A stretch of DNA of 64,000 bases from Desulfuromonas sp. DDH964 (GTDB taxonomy: Bacteria; Desulfobacterota; Desulfuromonadia; Desulfuromonadales; DDH964), in assembly GCF_001611275.1 (NCBI RefSeq), contig NZ_CP015080.1:3648956-3712955 (forward strand), written 5' to 3'. Below are positions 42,844-51,159 of this stretch, piece after piece; positions within the stretch are counted from its first letter, which is position 1; every line of letters starts with the position of its first letter. The notes beneath the pieces were generated by a model. The model ran no database searches. It saw only the letters and a list, made by a program, of their open reading frames with translations, and had not been told where the DNA came from. The translations under genes and the position numbers were made by a program.

Positions 42844-43088
42844 GAAAAACCGGGGAAATCCTGGGTAGGGTGCACGGGGTACGGTCCTATTGCCCCGGCA
42901 CGATTGAACTCGTTGGTGTGGTTTGATGCGGACCCGTCCCTGGCTGTTGGGTCTGTAGCTCAGCACACTGGAATCAGTCCGGGACCATCCGGGTTTGGCA
43001 GCGCCCCTGGGCGCGCCGGCTTTCTGCCTGGCTCTCGGCACACCGGAAAGAACCCCAAATGTATGAATGGACAGGAGGCACAATTGCC

Positions 43089-46000
43089 ATGAGAAGAATC
43101 AGATTTCAACCTATTTATCGATTGCTCACCCTGATTGTCAGCGTTTTTCTGTTTTCAGGGTGCGGCGGAGACGGAAAAACCAGTCATTGGGATGGGGATC
43201 ACCTACCCACGGTGACTTCAACTTCCCCGGCCGACGGGGAAATCGGGGTCGCCAGCGGCAATAACGTCACTGCGACCTTCAGCGAAGCGATGGCGCCAGA
43301 GACCATTACCAGTACAACTTTTCTTTTGCAGCAGGGCGGCGTTCCCATTGCCGGGACCGTTACCTATTCGGGCGTCACCGGGGTCTTCAACCCGACCGCC
43401 GGACTCGCTTACAACACCACCTATATCGCCACCATCACCACCGGCGCCAGGGACCTGACCGGCAATCCGTTGGCGGCAGCCCATGTGTGGAGCTTTACCA
43501 CTGGCACAAACCCTGACACCACGGCGCCTACGGTGACCTCCAGCGTCCCGTCCAACGGGGGCTCCGGAGTCGCTATCGGCAACAACCTCGCCGCCACATT
43601 CAGCGAAGCGATGGAGCCGGGGACGATCACTCCGCTCAGCTTTACTCTGGCCTCAGGGGGAACCGCCGTTGCGGGGAGTGTGACCTACGCCGGCGTCACC
43701 GCGATTTTTAACCCGGCCACCGATCTCGCCTTCAACACCACCTATACCGCCACCATCACCACCGGCGCCAGGGATTTGGCCGGCAATCCGCTGGCGAATA
43801 ACCATGTCTGGAGCTTTACCACCGGCGCGGCGCCTGACACCCTCGCACCTACCGTCACTCTCACCGTTCCGATCAATGGCGCCACCGGCGTCGCCATCGG
43901 CAACAACCTCTCCGCCACCTTCAGCGAGGCGATGGACCCGCTGACCCTCACCAACCTCAGCTTTTCCCTGGCCTCAGGGGGAACCGCCGTTGCGGGGAGT
44001 GTGACCTACGCCGGCGTCACCGCGATTTTTAACCCGGCCACCGATCTCGCCTTCAACACCACCTATACCGCCACCATCACCACCGGCGCCAGGGATTTGG
44101 CCGGCAATCCGCTGGCGAATAACCATGTCTGGAGCTTTACCACCGGCGCGGCGCCTGACACCCTCGCACCTACCGTCACCCTCACCGTTCCGATCAATGG
44201 CGCCACCGGCGTCGCCATCGGCAACAACCTCTCCGCCACCTTCAGCGAGGCGATGGACCCGCTGACCCTCACCAACCTCAGCTTTTCCCTGGCCTCAGGG
44301 GAACCGCCGTTGCGGGGAGTGTGACCTACGCCGGCGTCACCGCGATTTTTAACCCGGCCACCGATCTCGCCTTCAACACCACCTATACCGCCACCATCAC
44401 CACCGGCGCCAGGGATTTGGCCGGCAATCCGCTGGCGAATAACCATGTCTGGAGCTTTACCACCGGCGCGGCGCCTGACACCCTCGCACCTACCGTCACC
44501 CTCACCGTTCCGATCAATGGCGCCACCGGCGTCGCCATCGGCAACAACCTCTCCGCCACCTTCAGCGAGGCGATGGACCCGCTGACCCTCACCAACCTCA
44601 GCTTTTCCCTGGCCTCAGGGGGAACCGCCGTTGCGGGGAGTGTGACCTACGCCGGCGTCACCGCGATTTTTAACCCGGCCACCGATCTCGCCTTCAACAC
44701 CACCTATACCGCCACCATCACCACCGGCGCCAGGGATTTGGCCGGCAATCCGCTGGCGAGTAACCATGTCTGGAGCTTTACCACCGGCGCAGCGCCTGAC
44801 ACCACCGCTCCTACCGTGACGCTCACCGTTCCGATCAATGGCGCCACCGGCGTCGCCATCGGCAACAACCTCTCCGCCACCTTCAGCGAGGCGATGGACC
44901 CGCTGACCCTCACCAACCTCAGCTTTTCCCTGGCTTCCGGGGGAACCGCCGTTGCGGGGAGTGTGACCTACGCCGGCGTCACCGCAATTTTTAACCCGGC
45001 CACCGATCTCGCCTTCAACACCACCTATACCGCCACCGTCACCACGGCGGCTACCGACCTGGCCGGCAATCCGCTGGCGAGTAACCATGTCTGGAGCTTT
45101 ACCACCGGCGCGGCGCCCGACACCCTCGCACCCACCGTTACGCTCACGGCCCCACTCAACGGAGCCAGCGGCCTCGCCATCGGCAACAACATCACCGCCA
45201 CCTTCAGTGAGGCGATGGATCCGTTGTCCATCACCAACCTGACCTTCACCCTGAGTGACGGCGTCAATCCGGTCGCGGGCGCGGTCACTTACTCCGGCGT
45301 CCTCGCCGTCTTTAACCCCCTGGTCGATCTCGCCGCCAGCACCACCTACACCGCCACCGTCACCACTGCGGCCACGGACCTGGCCGGCAATCCCCTGGCG
45401 AGTAATCATGTCTGGAGTTTCACCACCGGCGTCGCCGCAGACACCACCCCCCCCACCGTGACCTCCACCGTTCCGATCGATCTCGCCACCGGGGTCGCTA
45501 TCAGCAGCAACATCACCGCGACCTTCAGCGAGGCGATGGACCCGCTGACCCTCACCACCCTGACCTTCACCCTGAAAGAGGGAGTCAATCCGGTGGCGGG
45601 CGCGGTCACTTACATCGGCAACACCGCGAACTTCAACCCGACCCTCGATCTCGCGCCCAACACCCTCTATACCGCCACCATCACCACTGGCGCCACCGAT
45701 CTGGGCGGCAACCCGCTGGCGAGCGACTATATCTGGGAATTCACCACCGTTGCAGCCCTGCCCCTTGGACCGCCCCCGGTCATTCTCGGCCTGGCCGAAA
45801 ATTTTGCCGGACTCTCCAAAGCGGCCATCACCGATGTTCCCGCCTCCATCATCATCGGCGACCTTGGCGTCAGTCCGATCAGTGGCGCGGCGATCGGTGT
45901 AAGCTGCGCCGAAGTGACCGGAAATATTTACGCCGTTGACGCGGCCGGTCCCTTGCCCTGCACCATAATCGACCCGGTCATGCTGACCACGGCGGTCAGT

Positions 46001-46429
46001 AACCTGGAAACCGCCTACACCGACGCCGCCGGACGACCCGCCGGGGTCGGTCCCAACCTGAACCTTGGCAGCGGAACCGTTGCCGGGCAGACCCTGGCCC
46101 CGGGGACCTACACCTGGGGTTCCAATGTGACCATCACCACCGACCTCACCCTCAACGGCGGGCCGAACGATACCTGGCTGTTCCAGATCACCGGGACCCT
46201 CGATATCAGCCCCAATATGCAGGTCCTGTTGACCGGCGGCGCCCTGCCCAAAAACATTTTCTGGCAGGTCAGCGATGCCGTGACCCTTGGTACCGGTTCC
46301 CACTTTGAAGGGAATATCCTGGCGCAAACCAACATTGCCATGAATACCGGCTCCTCGATCAACGGCAGACTTCTGGCCCAGACTGCGGTCTCCCTCGATC
46401 ACAGTACGGTTATTATTCCGGCCCCTTAA
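43089..46429 (+). pseudogene. Ig-repeat lipoprotein with C-terminal ice-binding-like (DUF3494) domain, frameshifted
   Basis: Two open frames (43089-44324 and 44321-46429) form one gene of about 1113 codons if one G is added near 44300. There repeat 4 reads CAGGGGAACC where its siblings have CAGGGGGAACC. The N-terminus is a lipoprotein signal ending FSGC. Eight Ig-like repeats of about 107 residues follow (core APTVTLTVPINGATGVAIGN, NLSATFSEAMDPLTLTNLSF, HVWSFTTG), of the bacterial Big_5/SbsA type. The last 215 residues fit DUF3494 (NLGSGTVAGQTLAPGTYTWG; IFWQVSDAVTLGTGSHFEGN; ILAQTNIAMNTGSSINGRLL), the fold of bacterial ice-binding proteins and adhesins. AGGAGG lies before the ATG. The first frame would give a 411-residue truncated product. 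Confidence 0.85.
43521..45440. repeat. Tandem 321-bp repeats encoding Ig-like domains
   Basis: Units recur every 321 bp (for example CGCCTGAC at 43831, 44152, 44472 and 44793). Units 3 to 6 are nearly identical at the DNA level; outer units have diverged. The 320-bp step between 44152 and 44472 marks the one-base deletion that shifts the frame. Confidence 0.9.
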
Positions 46430-46454
46430 GGCATGGGGAACAACGCATGAAAAC

Positions 46455-46510
46455 AGGCAAAAAGGCGGACAGTCAGGATTTCGACAATCGACCGGTCACC
46501 TTTTTGCCTG
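46455..46510 (+). terminator. Hairpin with A/T-rich stem after the Ig-repeat gene
   Basis: CAGGCAAAAAGG (46455-46466) pairs with CCTTTTTGCCTG (46499-46510) around a 32-nt loop, 25 nt past the stop. The right arm includes five T residues. The long loop makes it less certain as a terminator. Confidence 0.45.
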
Positions 46511-46610
46511 GCAAGCTCCCTCGCTCCCTGGCAACAGACGCCTGCAACGCAGACGGGTTGTCAGGGGCTAACAGACAATCGCCAACCACTGATTTCGAGG
46601 AGGATGCACC

Positions 46611-47687
46611 ATGAATCGACACTGTCGCACCGCGCTGACGGTCATTGCCCTGGCCCTTTTACTCCCCTTTTCGGCGAACGCCGAAATTCGGCCCGGGTCG
46701 ACCGAAGTAGGCGTGTTCGGAGGCTACAATCTCTTTGAAAAGAGCCAGAACCTGAATAACAACCCCCTGTTCGGCGGACGGGTCGGCTACAACTTTACCC
46801 GTCATTTCGGTATTGAGGGTGTGGTCGAGCATATGCGGACGGAGGTCGACGACGCGAGCATTACCGGCGCCAAGGAAGGCCAGTTCCGCAGCCCGACGAG
46901 TGATGTCAATCTTACTTTTTACCATCTCGATGCGGTCTATCACCTGATCCCCACCGGGAAGTTCAACCCCTTTATTCTGGTCGGGGTTGGCGGCGCCCAC
47001 TACAGCCCGGAGATTTCCGATGGCGACATGCCGGTGCTTAATGCCGGCGTGGGGGCGAAATTCTGGCTGGCAGACCATGTCGCCCTGAGAGCCGATCTCA
47101 AGGACACCATGGTGACCGAAATTTTCCAGGAGACCTACCACAACCTGGGCGCGACCCTGGGCATCACCGTTGCGTTCGGCGGCGCGCAAAAGCCGATGCC
47201 GGCGCGGGCTGCGACGGCAGCCGCCAAACCGGCGGAACCGGTGGTGATCCTGGTGTCCGAGCCGAAGGCCGAGGAGAAGGTGGCGGTCGTTTGCGCCGAA
47301 CCGGTGGCCGCGGACAAGGTCGTCGTCCTGGCGTTTGAAGATATCCATTTCGATTTCGACAAGGCGACCCTGACCCCGCAAGCCCAGGCGATTCTGAAGA
47401 GGAATCTCCGGGTCCTTCAGGAAAACCCCCATGCCAAAATCCGCATTGCCGGCTACACCTCGGCCTCCGGCAGCGACGCCTACAACCAGAAGCTGAGTGA
47501 AAGAAGAGCCAACGCGGTCAAGGATTTCCTCGTGCAGGAAGGGGTTGTGGCCCCTGACCGCCTGGAGAAAATCGGCTATGGCGAAACCCAGCCGACGACG
47601 TATGAAGCCGCACCCAAGGATCTCTATTCCCGGGCGGCAAAATCCAATATGCGTGCCCTGTTTGAGATCATCGTGAAAGACCGGTAA
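46611..47687 (+). CDS. OmpA-family outer-membrane porin-like protein
   Basis: A 358-residue protein with a signal peptide (ALTVIALALLLPFSANAE). Residues about 25-195 form an eight-strand type beta barrel (STEVGVFGGYNLFEKSQNLN; RVGYNFTRHFGIEGVVEHMR; NLGATLGITVAFGG). An Ala/Pro/Glu linker leads to an OmpA peptidoglycan-binding domain (DIHFDFDKATLTPQAQAILK; GYTSASGSDAYNQKLSERRA). It resembles OprF/OmpA proteins that link outer membrane and wall. GAGGAGG precedes the start. The end is slightly unusual in lacking the RRVE motif (it reads SNMRALFEIIVKD). Confidence 0.92.
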   Translation: MNRHCRTALTVIALALLLPFSANAEIRPGSTEVGVFGGYNLFEKSQNLNNNPLFGGRVGYNFTRHFGIEGVVEHMRTEVDDASITGAKEGQFRSPTSDVNLTFYHLDAVYHLIPTGKFNPFILVGVGGAHYSPEISDGDMPVLNAGVGAKFWLADHVALRADLKDTMVTEIFQETYHNLGATLGITVAFGGAQKPMPARAATAAAKPAEPVVILVSEPKAEEKVAVVCAEPVAADKVVVLAFEDIHFDFDKATLTPQAQAILKRNLRVLQENPHAKIRIAGYTSASGSDAYNQKLSERRANAVKDFLVQEGVVAPDRLEKIGYGETQPTTYEAAPKDLYSRAAKSNMRALFEIIVKDR

Positions 47688-47761
47688 CAAACGAACCGGA
47701 GTTAAAAGGCTCCCGCCACCAGACCAACCCGGCCAGCCCTATTCGCTGCATTTGGCAGAAA

Positions 47762-47775
47762 CGTCAAATATGACG
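47762..47775. promoter_or_regulatory. Putative enhancer repeat 3 (CGTCA-AATA-TGACG)
   Basis: A 14-bp inverted repeat centred about 130 bp upstream of the start predicted for P3. An IHF-like site (TTCAAATACTTG, 47835-47846, one mismatch) lies between it and the promoter, as at P2. Confidence 0.65.
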
Positions 47776-47872
47776 GATGGGGCTGGCGGCCGCACCCCCA
47801 ACATGCTCCAATCCAGACAATCTTCCCCTTCATTTTCAAATACTTGCCAGCCAAACCAGGCACACACCGGGC

Positions 47873-47888
47873 TGGCATGCTCGTTGCG
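47873..47888 (+). promoter_or_regulatory. Sigma-54 promoter P3
   Basis: TGGCATGCTCGTTGCG matches the consensus almost fully, with GG (47874-47875) and GC (47886-47887) 10 nt apart. Transcription should begin near 47899, 67 nt before the first gene of the operon. Confidence 0.8.
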
Positions 47889-47965
47889 ATTTACCTTTAC
47901 CATAAGAAATCTGGAAACCAGGGTGGCCTTGAGGGCAAAGTCACTCTCCCGGAAAAGGAAAAGTC

Positions 47966-48241
47966 ATGAAACCCTACATGTTAACCGCCATCCTTCTGAT
48001 CGTTGCCGCAGTGGCGGCCTTTGCCTACCAGGGCCGCGCCCTGATAACCAGGGAGACCTTGGAGGATTTCAGAATGATGGCCCAGGCAACGAGTGCCCAT
48101 CAACTCCTCCCGGTTTTGGGCATCCTGGCACTGGCCAATGGCATTGGGCTGCTGGTCAAGGGGAGAGGCTGGTCCAGGTTGCGTGAACGGCGGGATGGCT
48201 GCACCGTACCAAGGGAAACGTCGACCGAAAGAGCAGCATAA
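47966..48241 (+). CDS. Small two-helix membrane protein, paralogue of the 42622 product
   Basis: A 91-residue protein. Helix 1 is MLTAILLIVAAVAAFAYQGR and helix 2 LLPVLGILALANGIGLLVKG, with a short loop containing ITRETLEDF. The basic C-terminal tail (RLRERRDGCTVPRETSTERA) is longer than in its paralogue. AAAAGGAAAAG precedes the ATG. It is the first gene after sigma-54 promoter P3, so its expression should depend on the sigma-54 activator. Function unknown. Confidence 0.8.
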   Translation: MKPYMLTAILLIVAAVAAFAYQGRALITRETLEDFRMMAQATSAHQLLPVLGILALANGIGLLVKGRGWSRLRERRDGCTVPRETSTERAA

Positions 48242-48255
48242 AAAGGAGAAACACC

Positions 48256-48402
48256 ATGTTGTGGACCATCGCGATAATCCTGTTCATCCTGTGGGCGTTG
48301 GGGCTGGTGAGCAGCTACACCCTGGGTGGGTACCTCCACATTCTGCTGGTGGTTGCCCTGATCGTTCTGGTCGTCGGGTTCCTGCAGGGACGACGGGGCT
48401 GA
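48256..48402 (+). CDS. lmo0937-like small membrane protein
   Basis: A 48-residue protein: MLWTIAIILFILWALGLVSS, then YTLGGYLHILLVVALIVLVV and GFLQGRRG. Two helices with the YTxGGxxHILL centre match the lmo0937 family of tiny stress-associated membrane proteins. AAAAGGAG lies before the ATG, 14 nt after the preceding stop. Confidence 0.85.
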   Translation: MLWTIAIILFILWALGLVSSYTLGGYLHILLVVALIVLVVGFLQGRRG

Positions 48403-48475
48403 CGCCCAAGTCAAACCGTTGCGTCAATCAGCAACTCCCCGAGCTTGGGGAAAACCTTTCAGAGAGGACACGTTC

Positions 48476-49699
48476 ATGATGAAAAAACAGTTCGCAAGAG
48501 GATTCCTGCTGCTGGCAGTTTCAGCCCTGTTCAGCGGCTGCGTCGGCATGAATTCGAGCCAGCCGCCGCTGACCTTCACCCCGCACACCTTTCCCGCGGG
48601 AGATTACACTCAGAAGGTCGATAACTTTCTTCTGGTTCTCGATGCTTCGTCGACCATGGGCATCAATGGTCAGCGCGACTTTTTGACCGCCAAAAATCTG
48701 ATCGGCGCCATCAACCAGAGCCTGCCGACCGACCTGGACTACAACGCCGGGCTACGCACCTTCGGCCAGGACTCTCCGCGGATGGAGGCTTCCACCGACC
48801 TGGTCTACGGAATGACCAGATACACCCGGAGCGGCCTGCAGCAAGGCCTTGACGGCGTCAGCAAGACCGGCGGTACCAGCCCTCTGCCCAAGGCCCTTGA
48901 AGCAGCAGCGACCGACCTGAAAGGCGCGGCCGGGAAAACGGCGGTCGTCATCGTCAGCGACGGCCTGGAAGAGGCGAGCATGGGCGGCGCCCCGGCGGCC
49001 GCAGCCAAACTCAGAGCGGCCCTGGGGGACAAGCTCTGCACCTATACCATTGCTGTCGGCGGCGACCCTGTCGGCGAAAAATACCTGCAGGAAGTCGCCA
49101 AGGCCGGTGGTTGCGGATTTTCGGTGACCGCAGCTTCCCTGACCTCGCCCGACCAACTGGAGGCCTTTGTTGAAAGCGTTTTTCTCGACCGGAAAATGAA
49201 GTCGGCCGCGGTCGTGGCCGCACCCCCGGCAGCAGCCAAGGTTATGGTTGACGGCGATCGCGACGCTGACGGCGTGGTCGATTCCCGGGATCGCTGCCCC
49301 GACACCCCCAGAGGTGAAATCGTCGACGAGAATGGCTGCACCCTCAAACTGACCATGCACATCAACTTCGACTTCGACAAGTCGGACATCAAGCCGGAGT
49401 TCGCCGGGGAGCTGCAGAAGGCGGCCGATTTCATCCTCAAGAACCAGGATGTTCCCTACATTGCCATTGCCGGCTACACCGATGCGGTCGGTGACGATGC
49501 CTACAACCAGAAACTCTCCGAGCGCCGGGCCGCAGCGGTCAGGCAGTACCTGATCGAGAAATTCGGTATCGACGGCAAGCGTTTGGCCGCCATCGGCCGG
49601 GGCGAAACCGGTCAGGTCGCCAGCAACGAAACCGATGCGGGCCGCTACGAGAATCGCCGCGTCGAGGTCATCTGCTGCGCCGTGCTTCCGCCCTCGTAA
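48476..49699 (+). CDS. VWA-OmpA lipoprotein with calcium-binding-type linker
   Basis: A 407-residue lipoprotein (signal ending FSGC). Residues about 45-235 form a von Willebrand A domain (NFLLVLDASSTMGINGQRDF, a MIDAS-like DxSST; TAVVIVSDGLEEASMGGAPA). A thrombospondin-3-like Asp-rich linker follows (DGDRDADGVVDSRDRCPDTP) and then an OmpA peptidoglycan-binding domain (HINFDFDKSDIKPEFAGELQ; GYTDAVGDDAYNQKLSERRA; YENRRVEVICC). Two adjacent ATGs (48476, 48479) follow AGAGAGGA. It lies in the P3 operon after a 73-nt gap. It probably forms a surface- or periplasm-facing adhesive or sensing module tied to the wall. Confidence 0.9.
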   Translation: MMKKQFARGFLLLAVSALFSGCVGMNSSQPPLTFTPHTFPAGDYTQKVDNFLLVLDASSTMGINGQRDFLTAKNLIGAINQSLPTDLDYNAGLRTFGQDSPRMEASTDLVYGMTRYTRSGLQQGLDGVSKTGGTSPLPKALEAAATDLKGAAGKTAVVIVSDGLEEASMGGAPAAAAKLRAALGDKLCTYTIAVGGDPVGEKYLQEVAKAGGCGFSVTAASLTSPDQLEAFVESVFLDRKMKSAAVVAAPPAAAKVMVDGDRDADGVVDSRDRCPDTPRGEIVDENGCTLKLTMHINFDFDKSDIKPEFAGELQKAADFILKNQDVPYIAIAGYTDAVGDDAYNQKLSERRAAAVRQYLIEKFGIDGKRLAAIGRGETGQVASNETDAGRYENRRVEVICCAVLPPS

Positions 49700-49713
49700 C
49701 GGTAACCCATCCT

Positions 49714-49736
49714 GGCCCGGGGACTTCCCCCGGGCC
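49714..49736 (+). terminator. Intra-operon hairpin
   Basis: Arms GGCCCGGGG and CCCCGGGCC surround a 5-nt loop in the gap after the VWA-OmpA gene. No T-run follows, so it may act as a processing or partial attenuation site rather than a full stop. Confidence 0.5.
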
Positions 49737-49801
49737 GGGGATATGCCACAAAACCTGGCGCGAGTAATTGTACCGGCGCCCGTTGAACAAGGAGCACAGA
49801 C

Positions 49802-49957
49802 ATGCTCGGAACCATTTTAATCGTCGTCATCCTGCTGCTGTTGCTGGGAGCCTTGCCCACCTGGCCCCATAGCCGCCAATGGGGCTACCTGCCGAGCGGC
49901 GGACTGGGGACGATCCTGTTGATTCTCCTCATCCTGATACTGTTCGGCAGGATTTAA
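49802..49957 (+). CDS. DUF3309-family small membrane protein
   Basis: A 51-residue protein: MLGTILIVVILLLLLGALPT, WPHSRQWGYLPSGGLGTILL, ILLILILFGRI. The WPxSxxWGYxPSGGLG centre between two helices is the DUF3309 signature. ACAAGGAG precedes the ATG. Function unknown; it often occurs with CsbD-like stress genes. Confidence 0.9.
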   Translation: MLGTILIVVILLLLLGALPTWPHSRQWGYLPSGGLGTILLILLILILFGRI

Positions 49958-50005
49958 CGGCCCGGGACCGCCTGGTACCGGCCAAAGTTGGGAGGTGAAT
50001 AGATC

Positions 50006-50197
50006 ATGTCGCTACTTAACGTCGTCATCGCTTTGGTGGTGATCGGCTTTGGACTCTGGCTCATCAACCGCTTCATTCCCATGGCGGGGTCGATCAAGAC
50101 GATTCTGAATCTCGTGGTGGTGATTGTCGTCCTTGTCTGGCTGCTGAACATTTTTGGCGTCATCAGCCATTTTCCCGACCTCCACCTCGGCCGGTGA
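50006..50197 (+). CDS. Thivi_2564-like small membrane protein
   Basis: A 63-residue protein with two helices (LLNVVIALVVIGFGLWLINR and ILNLVVVIVVLVWLLNIFGV) joined by FIPMAGSIKT, as in the Thivi_2564 family. TGGGAGGTG lies before the ATG. It is 48 nt after the DUF3309 gene, in the P3 operon. Function unknown. Confidence 0.85.
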   Translation: MSLLNVVIALVVIGFGLWLINRFIPMAGSIKTILNLVVVIVVLVWLLNIFGVISHFPDLHLGR

Positions 50198-50225
50198 TCC
50201 CGTTGCAAGCACCTCATGATATGGG

Positions 50226-50558
50226 ATGGAAGCCATGATCGATGCCACCATCAAGATGTCCATGCCCCTGGACAAGCGCAGGGAAATTCTGCAGACCATT
50301 CAGACCCTGCTCGATCCGATCCGCAACGAACCCGGATGTGCCAGCTGCTATTGCTCCGTGGATACGGAGGCTGACCACATCCTCATCTTCCGGCAGGAGT
50401 GGAATACCAACGAGGACCTGGCCACCCACCTCCAATCGGACCATTTCGGAGTCCTGCTCGGGGTGATGAAGCTCCTCTCCATCGAGCCGGAGATCCGTTT
50501 CAACAGCATTGCCACCACCTCAGGTGTGGAGGCCATTACCAAGGCACGAACGCGCTGA
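50226..50558 (+). CDS. Antibiotic-biosynthesis-monooxygenase-fold protein
   Basis: A 110-residue ferredoxin-like dimeric alpha/beta-barrel protein. Seen: IKMSMPLDKRREILQTIQTL, then NEPGCASCYCSVDTEADHIL, FRQEWNTNEDLATHLQSDHF. Members are small oxygenases, quinol oxidases or haem enzymes; no cofactor residues were assigned. The start may be 50226 or the ATG at 50235, as ATGGGATGG lies before the first. It is unusual among the membrane proteins of this operon, and a role in quinone or aldehyde detoxification is speculative. Confidence 0.8.
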   Translation: MEAMIDATIKMSMPLDKRREILQTIQTLLDPIRNEPGCASCYCSVDTEADHILIFRQEWNTNEDLATHLQSDHFGVLLGVMKLLSIEPEIRFNSIATTSGVEAITKARTR

Positions 50559-50629
50559 AGGCCGGCTTCGCTTCACCGCGATTGGATATAGAGCACCAAC
50601 AATGGTCATTGACCAAAAAGGAGAACCCC

Positions 50630-50944
50630 ATGTTCACAAAAAATCGCATTCTGAGTTTCCTCGCCTGTTTCATCCTGGCGGCCTCCTTCACTGGCTGCGC
50701 TGCAACCGCAAAGCATGAAAGCACCGGCCAGTATGTCGACAACTCGGTCATCACCTCCAAGGTGAAAGCCGCCATCTTCAACGAGCCGACCCTGAAAAGC
50801 CTGCAGATCACCGTCGAGTCCTTCAAGGGGGAAGTGCAGTTGAGCGGCTTCGTCGATTCTGCGGCCAGTGTTAAGAAGGCCGGCGATGTGGCCCGCAGCG
50901 TTGAAGGGGTCGTCTCGGTGAAGAACGACCTGATCGTCAAATAA
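50630..50944 (+). CDS. BON-domain lipoprotein
   Basis: A 104-residue lipoprotein with signal RILSFLACFILAASFTGC. A single BON domain follows (NSVITSKVKAAIFNEPTLKS; ITVESFKGEVQLSGFVDSAA; ARSVEGVVSVKNDLIVK). BON proteins bind phospholipid surfaces and protect against osmotic or envelope stress. AAAAAGGAG precedes the ATG at 50630. It is the last gene of the P3 operon, with a hairpin after it. Confidence 0.92.
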   Translation: MFTKNRILSFLACFILAASFTGCAATAKHESTGQYVDNSVITSKVKAAIFNEPTLKSLQITVESFKGEVQLSGFVDSAASVKKAGDVARSVEGVVSVKNDLIVK

Positions 50945-50981
50945 CGTCCCAACTTCCTGAAGAGAAACACCGTGTCCATCA

Positions 50982-51003
50982 GCCCGCTCCGTCAGGAGCG
51001 GGC
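50982..51003 (+). terminator. Hairpin at the end of the P3 operon
   Basis: GCCCGCTCC and GGAGCGGGC flank a GTCA loop 38 nt after the BON gene. No strong T-run follows. Confidence 0.55.
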
Positions 51004-51159
51004 AAGGGGTAGGGGTAGCGGCATCCCTTTCCCGCTCGTTGTTTTACAAGCCGCACCGCTTCCCGCCGGCCAGTTCCTCTACCGTCCAGACTAGCAGCAG
51101 CTCAGATTGGCACAGGCGTACCTTGGGATGGAAACGCACCGGAGAGAGAAAGGGACACC

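Noticed and set aside
42951..43010. Possible tRNA-like stretch (GGTCTGTAGCTCAGC)
   Set aside because: No acceptor stem or anticodon and T arms could be paired around it.
43521..45440. Regularly spaced repeats considered as a CRISPR array
   Set aside because: The unit is 321 bp, continuous and coding; there are no unique spacers.
44615..46402. 595-codon minus-strand frame under the Ig-repeat gene
   Set aside because: Periodic Gly/Asp-rich product is simply the complement of the repeats.
51108..51125. TTGGCACAGG as a fourth sigma-54 promoter ahead of the 51160 kinase
   Set aside because: The -24 part fits but no GC is found 10 nt on, and no CGTCA/TGACG repeat lies upstream.
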